This document shows positions 9,400 through 17,286 of a stretch of DNA of 64,000 bases, one piece after another (position 1 is the stretch's first letter; every line of letters begins with the position of its first letter). Below the pieces are notes generated by a model. The model searched no databases, was not told the origin of the DNA, and saw nothing but the letters and a program-made list of their open reading frames with translations. The translations under genes and the position numbers were made by a program. Source of the DNA: Variovorax sp. Root318D1. GTDB taxonomy: Bacteria; Pseudomonadota; Gammaproteobacteria; Burkholderiales; Burkholderiaceae_C. The stretch spans positions 110,604 through 174,603 of the forward strand of contig NZ_LMCQ01000022.1 in assembly GCF_001424835.1 (NCBI RefSeq). Direction: 5' to 3'.

Positions 9400-11877
9400 A
9401 TGGCGGCGCGTGCGTCCGGTGTCGTCGCGGCCGGGTCGTGGGCCTTCGTAGCGCTGAGCGGAACGCTGCTCGGCGCTGCATTGCAGTTGCAGCAGGCGCG
9501 GCTGTGGAGCGCGGGTGCTTATGCGGCGTTGTTCCTTGCAGGACTCGCAGGGCTGGGCCTGCTTTCGGGGCGATGGCGTCTGAGGTATCAACGGCCTCGT
9601 GCGTGGCGCGTGCTGGCCTGGCTTCCGATGATCGCGGCCCTGGCCTGTGGAACTTTCGCTGGCGGCGGACTTGCAGGCTGGCGCGCCGCCGCCTATGCGA
9701 AGGGCGCACTGGACCCGGCCCTCGAAGGGCGCGACCTGCGGGTGGTCGGCGTTGTGGCGCAAATGCCCCAGCGCAACGAGGGCGGCACGCGTTTTCGGCT
9801 CGACGTGGAATCGGCGCGCTGGGCCGATGAATCCAACGCATTGCCGCCGCGCGTGCCGGCACGCATTGCGCTTGGCTGGTACCACGACGACACCAGTCTC
9901 TGGGGGCGTGCGCCGGAAGGGCGAACCGCGTCCAAGCGAGAGACGGCCGGCCCGTTGCATGCGGGCGAGCGCTGGCGCCTCACGGTTCGTCTCAAGGCCC
10001 CGCACGGCAATCTCAATCCGCATGGGTTCGACAGCGAACTGTGGCTCTGGGAGCAGGGCGTGCATGCCAGCGGCTATGTGCGAACGGGTGCCCGCGACGC
10101 GGCGCCGGAGCGCTTGCAGACCACTTGGCAGCACCCGCTCGAACGGGCGCGCGAGGCGGTGCGCGATGCGGTGTTCGAGCGCGTGGCCGACACCCGGCAG
10201 GCGGGCGTGATCGCCGCTCTCGTCACCGGTGACCAAGGCGCCATCGAGCGCAGCGACTGGGACGTTTTTCGCGCCACCGGCGTGGCGCACCTGATGTCGA
10301 TCTCGGGGTTGCACATCACCATGTTCGCCTGGCTCGCGGCGCACGTGGTCGGCGCGTTGTGGCGCCGCAGCGGCCGGCTGATGCTGCGCTTTCCCGCACC
10401 GCAGGCGGCGTTGGTTGGCGGCGTGCTGCTGGCCGGGCTCTATGCGCTTTTCAGCGGCTGGGGCGTGCCCTCGCAGCGCACGGTCTGGATGCTGGCCACC
10501 GCGGCACTGCTGCGGCTCACGGGGCGGCGCTGGCCCTGGCCGCATGTCTGGCTGCTGATCGCGGCGGTGGTGGTGGTTGTCGACCCCTGGGCCTTGATGC
10601 AGGCGGGCTTCTGGCTCAGCTTCGTTGCGGTCGGCGTGCTGTTCACGACCGGCTTCATGGGGCCTGCCGACGAGAAGACGAGGCTATCGCTCCGGCTGCT
10701 CGCGTTTTTTCGCGAGCAATGGGTAATCACGCTGGCACTCACCCCGCTCAGCCTGCTGCTCTTTCAGCAAGTGTCGGTGGTGGGCTTGTTGGCCAACGCG
10801 GTCGCAATTCCATGGGTGACGGTGGTGATCACGCCCCTGGCCATGCTGGGCGCCGTCGTGGCACCTCTCTGGGACATCGCCGCGTGGGCTGTGCAGGCGC
10901 TGGCTGTGCTGCTGAAGTGGCTTGGCGCCTTGCCCTATGCCACGTTGTCGATGGCGGCTCCCCCGGTCTGGATGGCCGGCTTTGGCGTGGCGGGGGGCGT
11001 GCTGCTGGCCATGCGCCTGCCGTGGTCGGTGCGCCTGCTCGGCCTGCCGTTTGTGTTGCCGGTGCTGCTGTGGCAAGCGCCGCGACCGGCTGCAGGGGAG
11101 TTCGAACTTCTGGCCGCGGACATCGGGCAGGGCAACGCGGTCCTGGTGCGCACCGCTACGCACAGCCTGCTATACGACGCCGGGCCGCGCTACAGCCTGG
11201 AGAGCGACGCCGGCCATCGCGTGCTCGTTCCCTTGCTGCGCGCCTTCGACGAACGCCTGGACATGCTGCTGCTGAGCCACCGCGACAGCGATCACACCGG
11301 CGGCGCGGCCGCAGTGCTTGCAATGCAGCCGCAAGCGACGCTGCTGAGCTCGATGGAAGCCACGCACCCGCTGCAGTCGATGCGCGCGGCCCGGCGTTGC
11401 GAAGCCGGGCAGCGCTGGACCTGGGATGGCGTGGATTTCGAAATCCTGCATCCCGTGGCCGCCGACTACCTTTCCTTCACCAAGCCCAATGCCGTCTCTT
11501 GCGTACTGCGCGTCGCCAACGGCCGCGCCACCGTGCTGCTCGCCGGCGACATCGAGCGCCTGCAGGAAGCAGCGCTGGTCTCGCGAACCCCGGCGCTGCA
11601 GGCCGACGTGCTGCTCGCCCCGCACCACGGGAGCAAGACCTCGTCGAGCGACGCGCTGCTGGGAGCGGTGCGCCCGCGCATGGCCCTGGTCCAGGCGGGC
11701 TATCGCAACCGCTTCGGCCATCCGGCGCCGGAGGTGGTCGGGCGCTATGCCGCGCACGGTGTGCGGCTGGTGGAAAACGTGCCCTGCGGCGCCGCTTCTT
11801 GGCACAGCCGGGCGCCGGCCGAGGTCGGCTGCGAACGAGAGCGCCAGGCCCGTTACTGGCACCATCGCCTGCCTTGA
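9400..11877 (+). CDS. comEC: ComEC/Rec2-family DNA uptake membrane protein
   Basis: This protein has about 825 residues and the three-part ComEC architecture. An N-terminal DUF4131-type region has two membrane segments and an OB-like part. The central competence domain has multiple membrane helices and carries GVAHLMSISGLHITMF near residue 300. The C-terminal metallo-beta-lactamase-like domain has SHRDSDHTGG (about 626-635) and APHHGSKTS (about 740). ComEC forms the inner-membrane channel for single-stranded DNA during natural transformation; the MBL-like domain may be a nuclease. Three starts are possible: TTG 9370, GTG 9379 with GGGAGGG about 10 bases upstream, and ATG 9400 with CGGAG about 10 bases upstream. 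The ATG was chosen. The gene stands alone between two peptide-modification gene sets. Confidence 0.92.
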   Translation: MAARASGVVAAGSWAFVALSGTLLGAALQLQQARLWSAGAYAALFLAGLAGLGLLSGRWRLRYQRPRAWRVLAWLPMIAALACGTFAGGGLAGWRAAAYAKGALDPALEGRDLRVVGVVAQMPQRNEGGTRFRLDVESARWADESNALPPRVPARIALGWYHDDTSLWGRAPEGRTASKRETAGPLHAGERWRLTVRLKAPHGNLNPHGFDSELWLWEQGVHASGYVRTGARDAAPERLQTTWQHPLERAREAVRDAVFERVADTRQAGVIAALVTGDQGAIERSDWDVFRATGVAHLMSISGLHITMFAWLAAHVVGALWRRSGRLMLRFPAPQAALVGGVLLAGLYALFSGWGVPSQRTVWMLATAALLRLTGRRWPWPHVWLLIAAVVVVVDPWALMQAGFWLSFVAVGVLFTTGFMGPADEKTRLSLRLLAFFREQWVITLALTPLSLLLFQQVSVVGLLANAVAIPWVTVVITPLAMLGAVVAPLWDIAAWAVQALAVLLKWLGALPYATLSMAAPPVWMAGFGVAGGVLLAMRLPWSVRLLGLPFVLPVLLWQAPRPAAGEFELLAADIGQGNAVLVRTATHSLLYDAGPRYSLESDAGHRVLVPLLRAFDERLDMLLLSHRDSDHTGGAAAVLAMQPQATLLSSMEATHPLQSMRAARRCEAGQRWTWDGVDFEILHPVAADYLSFTKPNAVSCVLRVANGRATVLLAGDIERLQEAALVSRTPALQADVLLAPHHGSKTSSSDALLGAVRPRMALVQAGYRNRFGHPAPEVVGRYAAHGVRLVENVPCGAASWHSRAPAEVGCERERQARYWHHRLP

Positions 11878-11956
11878 AGACGCGCGGCCGCGCCAACATA
11901 GGGCTTTCACTGGCCTCGAACTTGCTAAGCTATGGCTCAAGGAGATTGGTCGTTCC

Positions 11957-13456
11957 ATGCACAAATTCGATGAGATGTATGAGCAGTTGCCCTATGCGGG
12001 GGCTGCGATCAGGCAACACTACAAGCGCTACGACCAATGGCTTGCGAAGCAACCCGGCGAGGTGATGCGGGCGCGTCGCGAGGAGGCGGAAATGATTTTC
12101 CGCCGGGTCGGTATCACCTTTGCGGTGTACGGCGCCAAGGACGAGGACGGTTCCGGTACCGAGCGGCTCATACCGTTCGACCTGCTGCCGCGCATCATTC
12201 CCGCCCACGAGTGGGAGAGCATGGAAAAGGGGCTTGTGCAGCGCGTCACGGCGCTCAACCGCTTCCTGCATGACGTCTACCACGACCAGGAAATCATCAA
12301 GGCCGGCATCATTCCGGCCGAGCAGATTTTGAACAACGCGCAGTTCCGCCCTGAAATGATGGGCGTCAGCGTGCCGCACGACGTCTACTCGAACATCTCG
12401 GGCATCGACATCGTCCGGGCCCCCGACGCCCAGGGCAACGGCGAGTATTACGTGCTCGAAGACAACCTGCGCGTGCCCAGCGGCGTGAGCTACATGCTGG
12501 AAAACCGCAAGATGATGATGCGGCTCTTCCCCGAGCTGTTCAACCAGAACCGCATCGCGCCCGTGGCGCATTACCCCGACCTGCTGCTCGAAACCCTGCG
12601 CGCCAGCGCGCCGGCCGCCACGGCCGAGCCCACGGTGGTGGTGCTGACCCCCGGCATGTACAACAGCGCGTACTTCGAGCACGCCTTCCTCGCCCAGCAG
12701 ATGGGCGTGGAACTGGTCGAGGGGCAAGATCTGTTCGTGCGCGACAACTTCGTCTATATGCGCACCACGCGCGGGCCGAAGCGCGTGGACGTGATCTACC
12801 GCCGGGTCGACGACGATTTTCTCGACCCGGAAGTGTTCCGCCCCACGTCCACCCTCGGTTGCGCCGGCCTGATGCGCGCCTACCGCGACGGCAATGTCGT
12901 CATCTGCAATGCGGTGGGTACCGGCGTGGCCGACGACAAGTCGATCTACCCCTACGTGCCCAAGATGATCGAGTTCTACCTCGGCGAGCAGCCGATCCTG
13001 AAGAACGTGCCCACCTACATGTGCCGCAACAAGGACGAGCTGCAGTACACGCTCGACAACATGAAGGACCTGGTCGTCAAGGAGGTGCACGGCGCCGGCG
13101 GCTACGGCATGCTGATCGGCCCGGCGGCCACGCAGGCCGAGATCGAAGACTTCAAGAAAGCCGTGATTGCCAAGCCCGACGGCTACATCGCGCAGCCCAC
13201 GCTGAGCCTTTCCACGTCGCCGACTTTTGTCGACGCCGGCATTGCGCCACGCCACATCGACCTGCGCCCCTTCGTCCTCTCGGGCAAGGAAGTGCAGATG
13301 GTGCCCGGCGGCCTCACGCGCGTGGCGCTCAAGGAAGGCTCGCTGGTGGTCAATTCGTCGCAAGGCGGCGGCACCAAGGACACCTGGATCCTCGAGGCGG
13401 ACCGCGGCGCCAAGCCGAAAGCGACGCAGTCGCAAAGTCAAACGCAATCGGCCTAG
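11957..13456 (+). CDS. Circularly permuted ATP-grasp protein
   Basis: This 499-residue protein of the DUF404/DUF407 circularly permuted ATP-grasp family starts MHKFDEMYEQLPYAGAAIRQHY, with AAGGAGA about 11 bases upstream of the ATG. Recognisable family motifs are YYVLEDNLRVPSGVSYMLENR, VVLTPGMYNSAYFEHAFLA, VVKEVHGAGGYGMLIGP and SSQGGGTKDTWIL. The Lys/Glu-rich strands in the third motif are expected to bind ATP. The family is predicted to form amide bonds on an unknown, probably peptide, substrate. It is followed after 39 bp by an alpha-E gene, the usual partner. It is a paralogue of the N-terminal half of the fusion protein at 2843-5635, and the C-terminal tail is Gln/Ser rich. Confidence 0.93.
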   Translation: MHKFDEMYEQLPYAGAAIRQHYKRYDQWLAKQPGEVMRARREEAEMIFRRVGITFAVYGAKDEDGSGTERLIPFDLLPRIIPAHEWESMEKGLVQRVTALNRFLHDVYHDQEIIKAGIIPAEQILNNAQFRPEMMGVSVPHDVYSNISGIDIVRAPDAQGNGEYYVLEDNLRVPSGVSYMLENRKMMMRLFPELFNQNRIAPVAHYPDLLLETLRASAPAATAEPTVVVLTPGMYNSAYFEHAFLAQQMGVELVEGQDLFVRDNFVYMRTTRGPKRVDVIYRRVDDDFLDPEVFRPTSTLGCAGLMRAYRDGNVVICNAVGTGVADDKSIYPYVPKMIEFYLGEQPILKNVPTYMCRNKDELQYTLDNMKDLVVKEVHGAGGYGMLIGPAATQAEIEDFKKAVIAKPDGYIAQPTLSLSTSPTFVDAGIAPRHIDLRPFVLSGKEVQMVPGGLTRVALKEGSLVVNSSQGGGTKDTWILEADRGAKPKATQSQSQTQSA

Positions 13457-13495
13457 CGCAGCAGGCAAGCAAGCAAGGAATCAGGAGAACAAACG

Positions 13496-14452
13496 ATGCT
13501 GTCACGCACTGCCGACCACCTCTACTGGATGTCGCGCTACACCGAGCGCGCGGAAAACACCGCGCGCATGCTCGACGTCAATTACCAGACCTCGCTCCTG
13601 CCCCAATCGGCCGAAGTGGCCAAGTACGGGTGGCAGGGCGTGCTTTCCATCAGCGAGCTGCTGCCGTCGTACAACAAGAAGTACGAGCAGATCACGCCCA
13701 ACGAGGTCATGGAGTTCATGGTCAAGGACGAGAGCAATCCGTCCTCGATCGTCTCCTGCCTCAAGGCCGCGCGCGAAAACGCACGCGCGGTTCGCGGCGC
13801 GCTCACCACCGAGGCCTGGGAAACGCAGAACACCACCTGGCTCGAAGTCAACCGCATGCTGCGCGCCGGAGACTTCGAGCGCGACCCGGCCCAGTTCTTC
13901 GAATGGGTCAAGTTCCGCTCGCACCTCTCACGCGGCGTCACGCTGGGCACCATGCTGCAGGACGAGGCTTTTTACTTCTCGCGCCTTGGCACCTTCCTGG
14001 AGCGCGCCGACAACACCGCGCGGCTGGTGGACGTGAAGTTTCACGCCCTCAACAGCGAGTTCTTCGGCACCGCCACCGAGGAAGACCAGGAGTACGACTT
14101 CTATCATTGGAGCGCCATCCTGCGCAGCGTCTCGGCCTTCGAGGTGTACCGCAAGGTGTACCGCGACGTCATCAAGCCCGAGCGCGTGGCCGAGTTGCTT
14201 ATTCTTCGCGCCGACATGCCGCGTTCGCTGCACGCGAGCCTGGTCGAGGTGGTGAACAACCTCGCCAAGGTGCAGAATGAACAAAGCGCCGAAACCCAGC
14301 GCCGTGCGGGCAAGCTGCTGGCTGACCTGCAGTACGCGCGTGTCGACGAAATTCTGGCCACCGGGCTGCATGCGTACCTCACGCAGTTCCTCGACCGCGT
14401 GAACGAGCTCGGCGGGCGAATCAGCCAGGACTTCCTGGTTCCGGCGCAGTAG
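13496..14452 (+). CDS. Alpha-E (DUF403) protein
   Basis: This 318-residue all-helical protein of the DUF403 alpha-E family starts MLSRTADHLYWMSRYTERAEN, the signature of the family, and repeats it near residue 160 as SRLGTFLERADNTARLVDVK. A strong ribosome site, AGGAGAACAAACG, precedes the ATG. Its biochemical role is unknown; it is almost always next to, or fused with, circularly permuted ATP-grasp proteins and is thought to act with them. Here it is the last gene of a two-gene unit with 11957-13456 and converges on glpK with 27 bp between the stop codons. Confidence 0.93.
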   Translation: MLSRTADHLYWMSRYTERAENTARMLDVNYQTSLLPQSAEVAKYGWQGVLSISELLPSYNKKYEQITPNEVMEFMVKDESNPSSIVSCLKAARENARAVRGALTTEAWETQNTTWLEVNRMLRAGDFERDPAQFFEWVKFRSHLSRGVTLGTMLQDEAFYFSRLGTFLERADNTARLVDVKFHALNSEFFGTATEEDQEYDFYHWSAILRSVSAFEVYRKVYRDVIKPERVAELLILRADMPRSLHASLVEVVNNLAKVQNEQSAETQRRAGKLLADLQYARVDEILATGLHAYLTQFLDRVNELGGRISQDFLVPAQ

Positions 14453-14479
14453 TAAAGAAGAACCGCGAACCGATGCGCC

Positions 14480-15973
14480 TCAGGTGGCGGTGGCCTGCCG
14501 TACCGCCCGCTCCCAGCGGGCCATCGATTCCTCGGCTTGCGCGCGACCCATGGTCGGCATGAAGCGGCGCTCCACTTTCCACAGCTTCGAGAGCTGGCGC
14601 GCGTCGCTGTAGACGCCGGTCGAGAGGCCCGCGAGGTAGGCGGCGCCCAGCGCGGTGGTCTCGATCACTTCGGGCCGCACCACAGGAATACCCAGCAGGT
14701 CGGCCTGGAACTGCATCAGCAGGTCGTTCACGCTCGCGCCGCCATCCACGCGCAGTTCGGCCACTGGAGTGCCACCGGCAGCGACCGCATCGCGACTCAT
14801 GGCTTGCAGCAGTGCGGCGCTCTGGTAGGCGATGCTCTCCAGCGCAGCGCGTGCGATGTGCGCCACGGTGGTTCCGCGCGTGAGGCCGGTGATGGTGCCG
14901 CGTGCATCGGCGTTCCAGTAGGGCGCGCCGAGACCCGTGAAGGCTGGCACCATCATCACGCCGCCCGCGTCGGGGACGCTCTCGGCGAGCGACTGCACTT
15001 CGGCGCTGCCCTTGATGGCCTTGAGCCCGTCGCGCAGCCACTGCACCACGGCGCCGCCGACGAAGACGCTGCCTTCCATCGCGTACTGCGGCGTGGCGTC
15101 GGTCTGCGCGGCGCTGGTCACGAGCAGGCCGTTGTGCGAGGGCTGGAACGCGGCGCCCGTGTGCATCAGCAGGAAGCAGCCGGTGCCGTAGGTGTTCTTG
15201 GCCATGCCGGCCGCGAAGCAGGCCTGGCCGAAGAGGGCGCTCTGCTGGTCGCCGGCCACGCCGCCGATGGGCAGTGCGCGGCCGAGCAGGGCGGCATCGG
15301 TATCGGCAAAGTGCGAGCTCGAAGGCTGCACCTTCGGCATGAGCGCAGTGGGAATGTCCAGCAACTTGAGCAGGTCTGCATCCCACTCGTTGCGGTGCAC
15401 GTTGAAGAGCATCGTGCGAGAAGCGTTGCTCACGTCTGTCACATGCACCTTGCCGCCGGTGAGCTGCCACATGAGCCAGCTGTCGACGGTGCCGAAGGCG
15501 AGTTCGCCGCGCTCGGCCTGGGCGCGAGCGCCGGGTACGTTGTCGAGCAGCCAGCGCAGCTTGGTACCGGAAAAATACGCGTCAATGACCAGCCCGGTTT
15601 TTTCCTGGATGGTGCCGGTCATGCCTTCGTCGCGCAGCTTTGCGCAAAGCGGCTCGGCACGACGGTCTTGCCAGACGATGGCGTGATGCACCGGCTGGCC
15701 GGTCTTGCGGTTCCACAGCACGGTGGTCTCGCGCTGGTTGGTGATGCCGATGGCATGGATGTCCGCGGGCTGGAGCTTGGCCTTGACGAGCACTTCGCGC
15801 GCGGTGGCCAACTGGCTGTTCCAGATCTCCATCGGGTCATGCTCGACCCAACCGGGTTGCGGATAGATCTGTGTGAGTTCCTTCTGCGCGATGGCGACGA
15901 TGTGGCCTTCGCGGTCGAACACGATGCTGCGTGAGCTCGAAGTGCCCTGGTCGAGTGCTAGCAGGTAGGTCAT
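14480..15973 (-). CDS. glpK: Glycerol kinase
   Basis: This 497-residue FGGY-family sugar kinase makes sn-glycerol 3-phosphate from glycerol and ATP in the cytoplasm. The N terminus carries the phosphate motif LALDQGTSSSRSIVFD. The FGGY signature region appears as AYFSGTKLRWLLDN. GGVAGDQQSALFGQ places the likely catalytic base at D242, and GGASVNDLLMQFQAD is also typical of GlpK. Length and motifs match the family with no defects. It lies downstream of glpR on the same strand, separated by a 263 bp inverted-repeat element, so it may be co-transcribed with glpR. The product feeds GlpD, encoded divergently. Confidence 0.97.
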   Translation of the reverse strand: MTYLLALDQGTSSSRSIVFDREGHIVAIAQKELTQIYPQPGWVEHDPMEIWNSQLATAREVLVKAKLQPADIHAIGITNQRETTVLWNRKTGQPVHHAIVWQDRRAEPLCAKLRDEGMTGTIQEKTGLVIDAYFSGTKLRWLLDNVPGARAQAERGELAFGTVDSWLMWQLTGGKVHVTDVSNASRTMLFNVHRNEWDADLLKLLDIPTALMPKVQPSSSHFADTDAALLGRALPIGGVAGDQQSALFGQACFAAGMAKNTYGTGCFLLMHTGAAFQPSHNGLLVTSAAQTDATPQYAMEGSVFVGGAVVQWLRDGLKAIKGSAEVQSLAESVPDAGGVMMVPAFTGLGAPYWNADARGTITGLTRGTTVAHIARAALESIAYQSAALLQAMSRDAVAAGGTPVAELRVDGGASVNDLLMQFQADLLGIPVVRPEVIETTALGAAYLAGLSTGVYSDARQLSKLWKVERRFMPTMGRAQAEESMARWERAVRQATAT

Positions 15974-16060
15974 GGCTTGGGTGTTCCTTGGAGTCTGGTC
16001 ATGCTTGACTTGTGTTCTTGACGGTGTAGTTTGGCTGCCGCTGTTTCAGGGTGCTGTTGT

Positions 16061-16323
16061 TCAGGGCGCGTGTACAGGCCACCGGGTACTCCCCTCCGCG
16101 AATGTCCCCCGCCTTCGGCTCCCGCAGCTCCTCCTTTGTTTCGCTGCGGGGAGCACCCGGCGCCCTGTGCACCTGGGCACGCTGCTGGTGCTCCGCTGAT
16201 CAACCACCGCTCTGTGCAACGCTCACGTCGATGGGGTGCCTTGCGCAGCGAAATAAAGGAGGAGGCCGCAGGCCGGGGGACATTCGCGGAGAAAGGTACC
16301 CCGTCGGCGGGAGCGCGCCCTGA
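16061..16323. repeat. Long inverted-repeat element, copy 1
   Basis: This fills most of the 352 bp between glpR and glpK. The outer ends are TCAGGGCGCG (16061-16070) and its exact complement CGCGCCCTGA (16314-16323). Inside are two long complementary arms, about 16084-16158 and 16233-16302, that share CCGCGAATGTCCCCC, TTCGCTGCG and the GGTAC ends. They surround a loop of about 75 bases containing GATCAACCACCG. It encodes no believable protein. A second copy lies at 28931-29184. As RNA the arms would fold into one very long hairpin; as DNA the layout resembles a small non-autonomous mobile element. No target-site duplication is obvious. Confidence 0.85.
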
Positions 16324-16325
16324 TC

Positions 16326-17093
16326 TCAACCACGCGCAATCTCAAGCCGAACCTGAGCCGCATGCAGCAGGTCGGCAAATGGCGGCGGCGGTTCCGAGTC
16401 GGTAAACAGCCGGTCGATCTGCGAGAGCGTGCCCAGCTCAATCATCGCCGGCCGATTGAATTTGCTCGCATCCGCCGCGAGCCAAACCTCGCGGGCCTGC
16501 GCGATGATGGTTTGTGCCACTTTCACTTCGCGCAAATCGAAGTCGCGCAATGACCCGTCGGCCTCGATGCTTGAAACACCGATCAGCGCGATGTCGACCT
16601 TGAACTGGCGGATGAAATCGATCGTCGCCTCGCCCACGATCGCACGGTCGCGCGGCCGCACCGAACCGCCCGCCACGATCACTTCGCACGACGTGTTGCC
16701 GCTCAGGATGGTCGCCACGTTCAGGTTGTTGGTGATCACGCGCAGGCCCGTGTGGCGCATCAGCGCCTTGGCAATGGCTTCGGTGGTGGTGCCGATGTTG
16801 AGGATCAGCGAGCAGTCGTTGGGCACCAGTTCGGCCACGCGCCGCGCGATGCGCGCCTTGCCTTCGGCATTCAGCGTTTCGCGCTGCTGGTAGCCGATGT
16901 TCTCGGTGGTGGAACTCGGCACGCGAACGCCGCCGTGAAAGCGCGTCAGCAGGCCTTCGTCGGCCAGCCGCTGCACGTCGCGCCGCACTGTTTGCAGCGT
17001 GACGCCCAGCATGTCGGCCAGCTGCTCGACGGTGACGGAGCCGCGCGTGCGCACGGTATCGAGAAGGTTGATCTGGCGCGGATTGGAGTTCAC
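16326..17093 (-). CDS. glpR: DeoR-family repressor of glycerol genes
   Basis: This 255-residue DeoR-family protein has an N-terminal winged helix (VTVEQLADMLGVTLQTVRRDVQRL, about 20-43). The sugar-phosphate-binding DeoR C-terminal domain carries the conserved NIGTTTEAIA and TNNLNVA segments and the DFDLREVKVAQTII region. GlpR proteins repress glycerol genes and release DNA when glycerol 3-phosphate rises. It is placed divergently from glpD and upstream of glpK, exactly where GlpR is expected. The start appears to be GTG at 17093, since no in-frame ATG gives the conserved N terminus. The 189 bp to glpD should hold its operator. Confidence 0.92.
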   Translation of the reverse strand: MNSNPRQINLLDTVRTRGSVTVEQLADMLGVTLQTVRRDVQRLADEGLLTRFHGGVRVPSSTTENIGYQQRETLNAEGKARIARRVAELVPNDCSLILNIGTTTEAIAKALMRHTGLRVITNNLNVATILSGNTSCEVIVAGGSVRPRDRAIVGEATIDFIRQFKVDIALIGVSSIEADGSLRDFDLREVKVAQTIIAQAREVWLAADASKFNRPAMIELGTLSQIDRLFTDSEPPPPFADLLHAAQVRLEIARG

Positions 17094-17122
17094 AGGGGCG
17101 TCGCAAAGAACGTGAAGACTCT

Positions 17123-17171
17123 TTGGAGAGTACGGGCCGTGCCACTTTAAAGCGAAAGAAAACGAAGATTT
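17123..17171 (+). promoter_or_regulatory. Candidate glpD promoter with CGAAA-type operator
   Basis: A weak promoter-like pair, TTGGAG (17123-17128) and TTTAAA (17146-17151) with a 17-base spacer, is followed at once by GCGAAAGAAAACGAAGATTT (17152-17171). This holds repeated CGAA half-sites about 10 bases apart, a layout typical of DeoR-family operators, and its place would let GlpR block transcription. A further CGAAAATA occurs at 17226. Operator identity is inferred from position and repeat pattern, not from a known consensus. Confidence 0.4.
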
Positions 17172-17214
17172 CTAAGGGAAAACTCGGAGGAAAATCGCGT
17201 CAAAAGGAACCCAA

Positions 17215-17286
17215 ATGAAAAAACTCGAAAATACAATGGCGCCCTTCCGTGACCGAAGTCACGATCAACGGGCCCATTTTCTGTGA
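17215..17286 (+). CDS. Leader ORF coupled to glpD (23 codons)
   Basis: A 23-codon ORF starts at ATG 17215, seven bases after AAGGA (17203-17207), a better ribosome site than glpD itself has. Its TGA (17284-17286) overlaps the GTG start of glpD (17283) as GTGA. The coding part includes a perfect hairpin, CGTGAC-CGAA-GTCACG, at 17248-17263. The peptide (MKKLENTMAPFRDRSH and on) is basic and has no run of one amino acid that would suggest classical attenuation. Translational coupling is the simplest role. Conservation in relatives is the needed test. Confidence 0.5.
   Translation: MKKLENTMAPFRDRSHDQRAHFL

Noticed and set aside
17232..17237. TACAAT as the -10 of glpD
   Set aside because: It lies inside the leader ORF, has no -35 at the right distance, and the upstream pair fits better with the operator.
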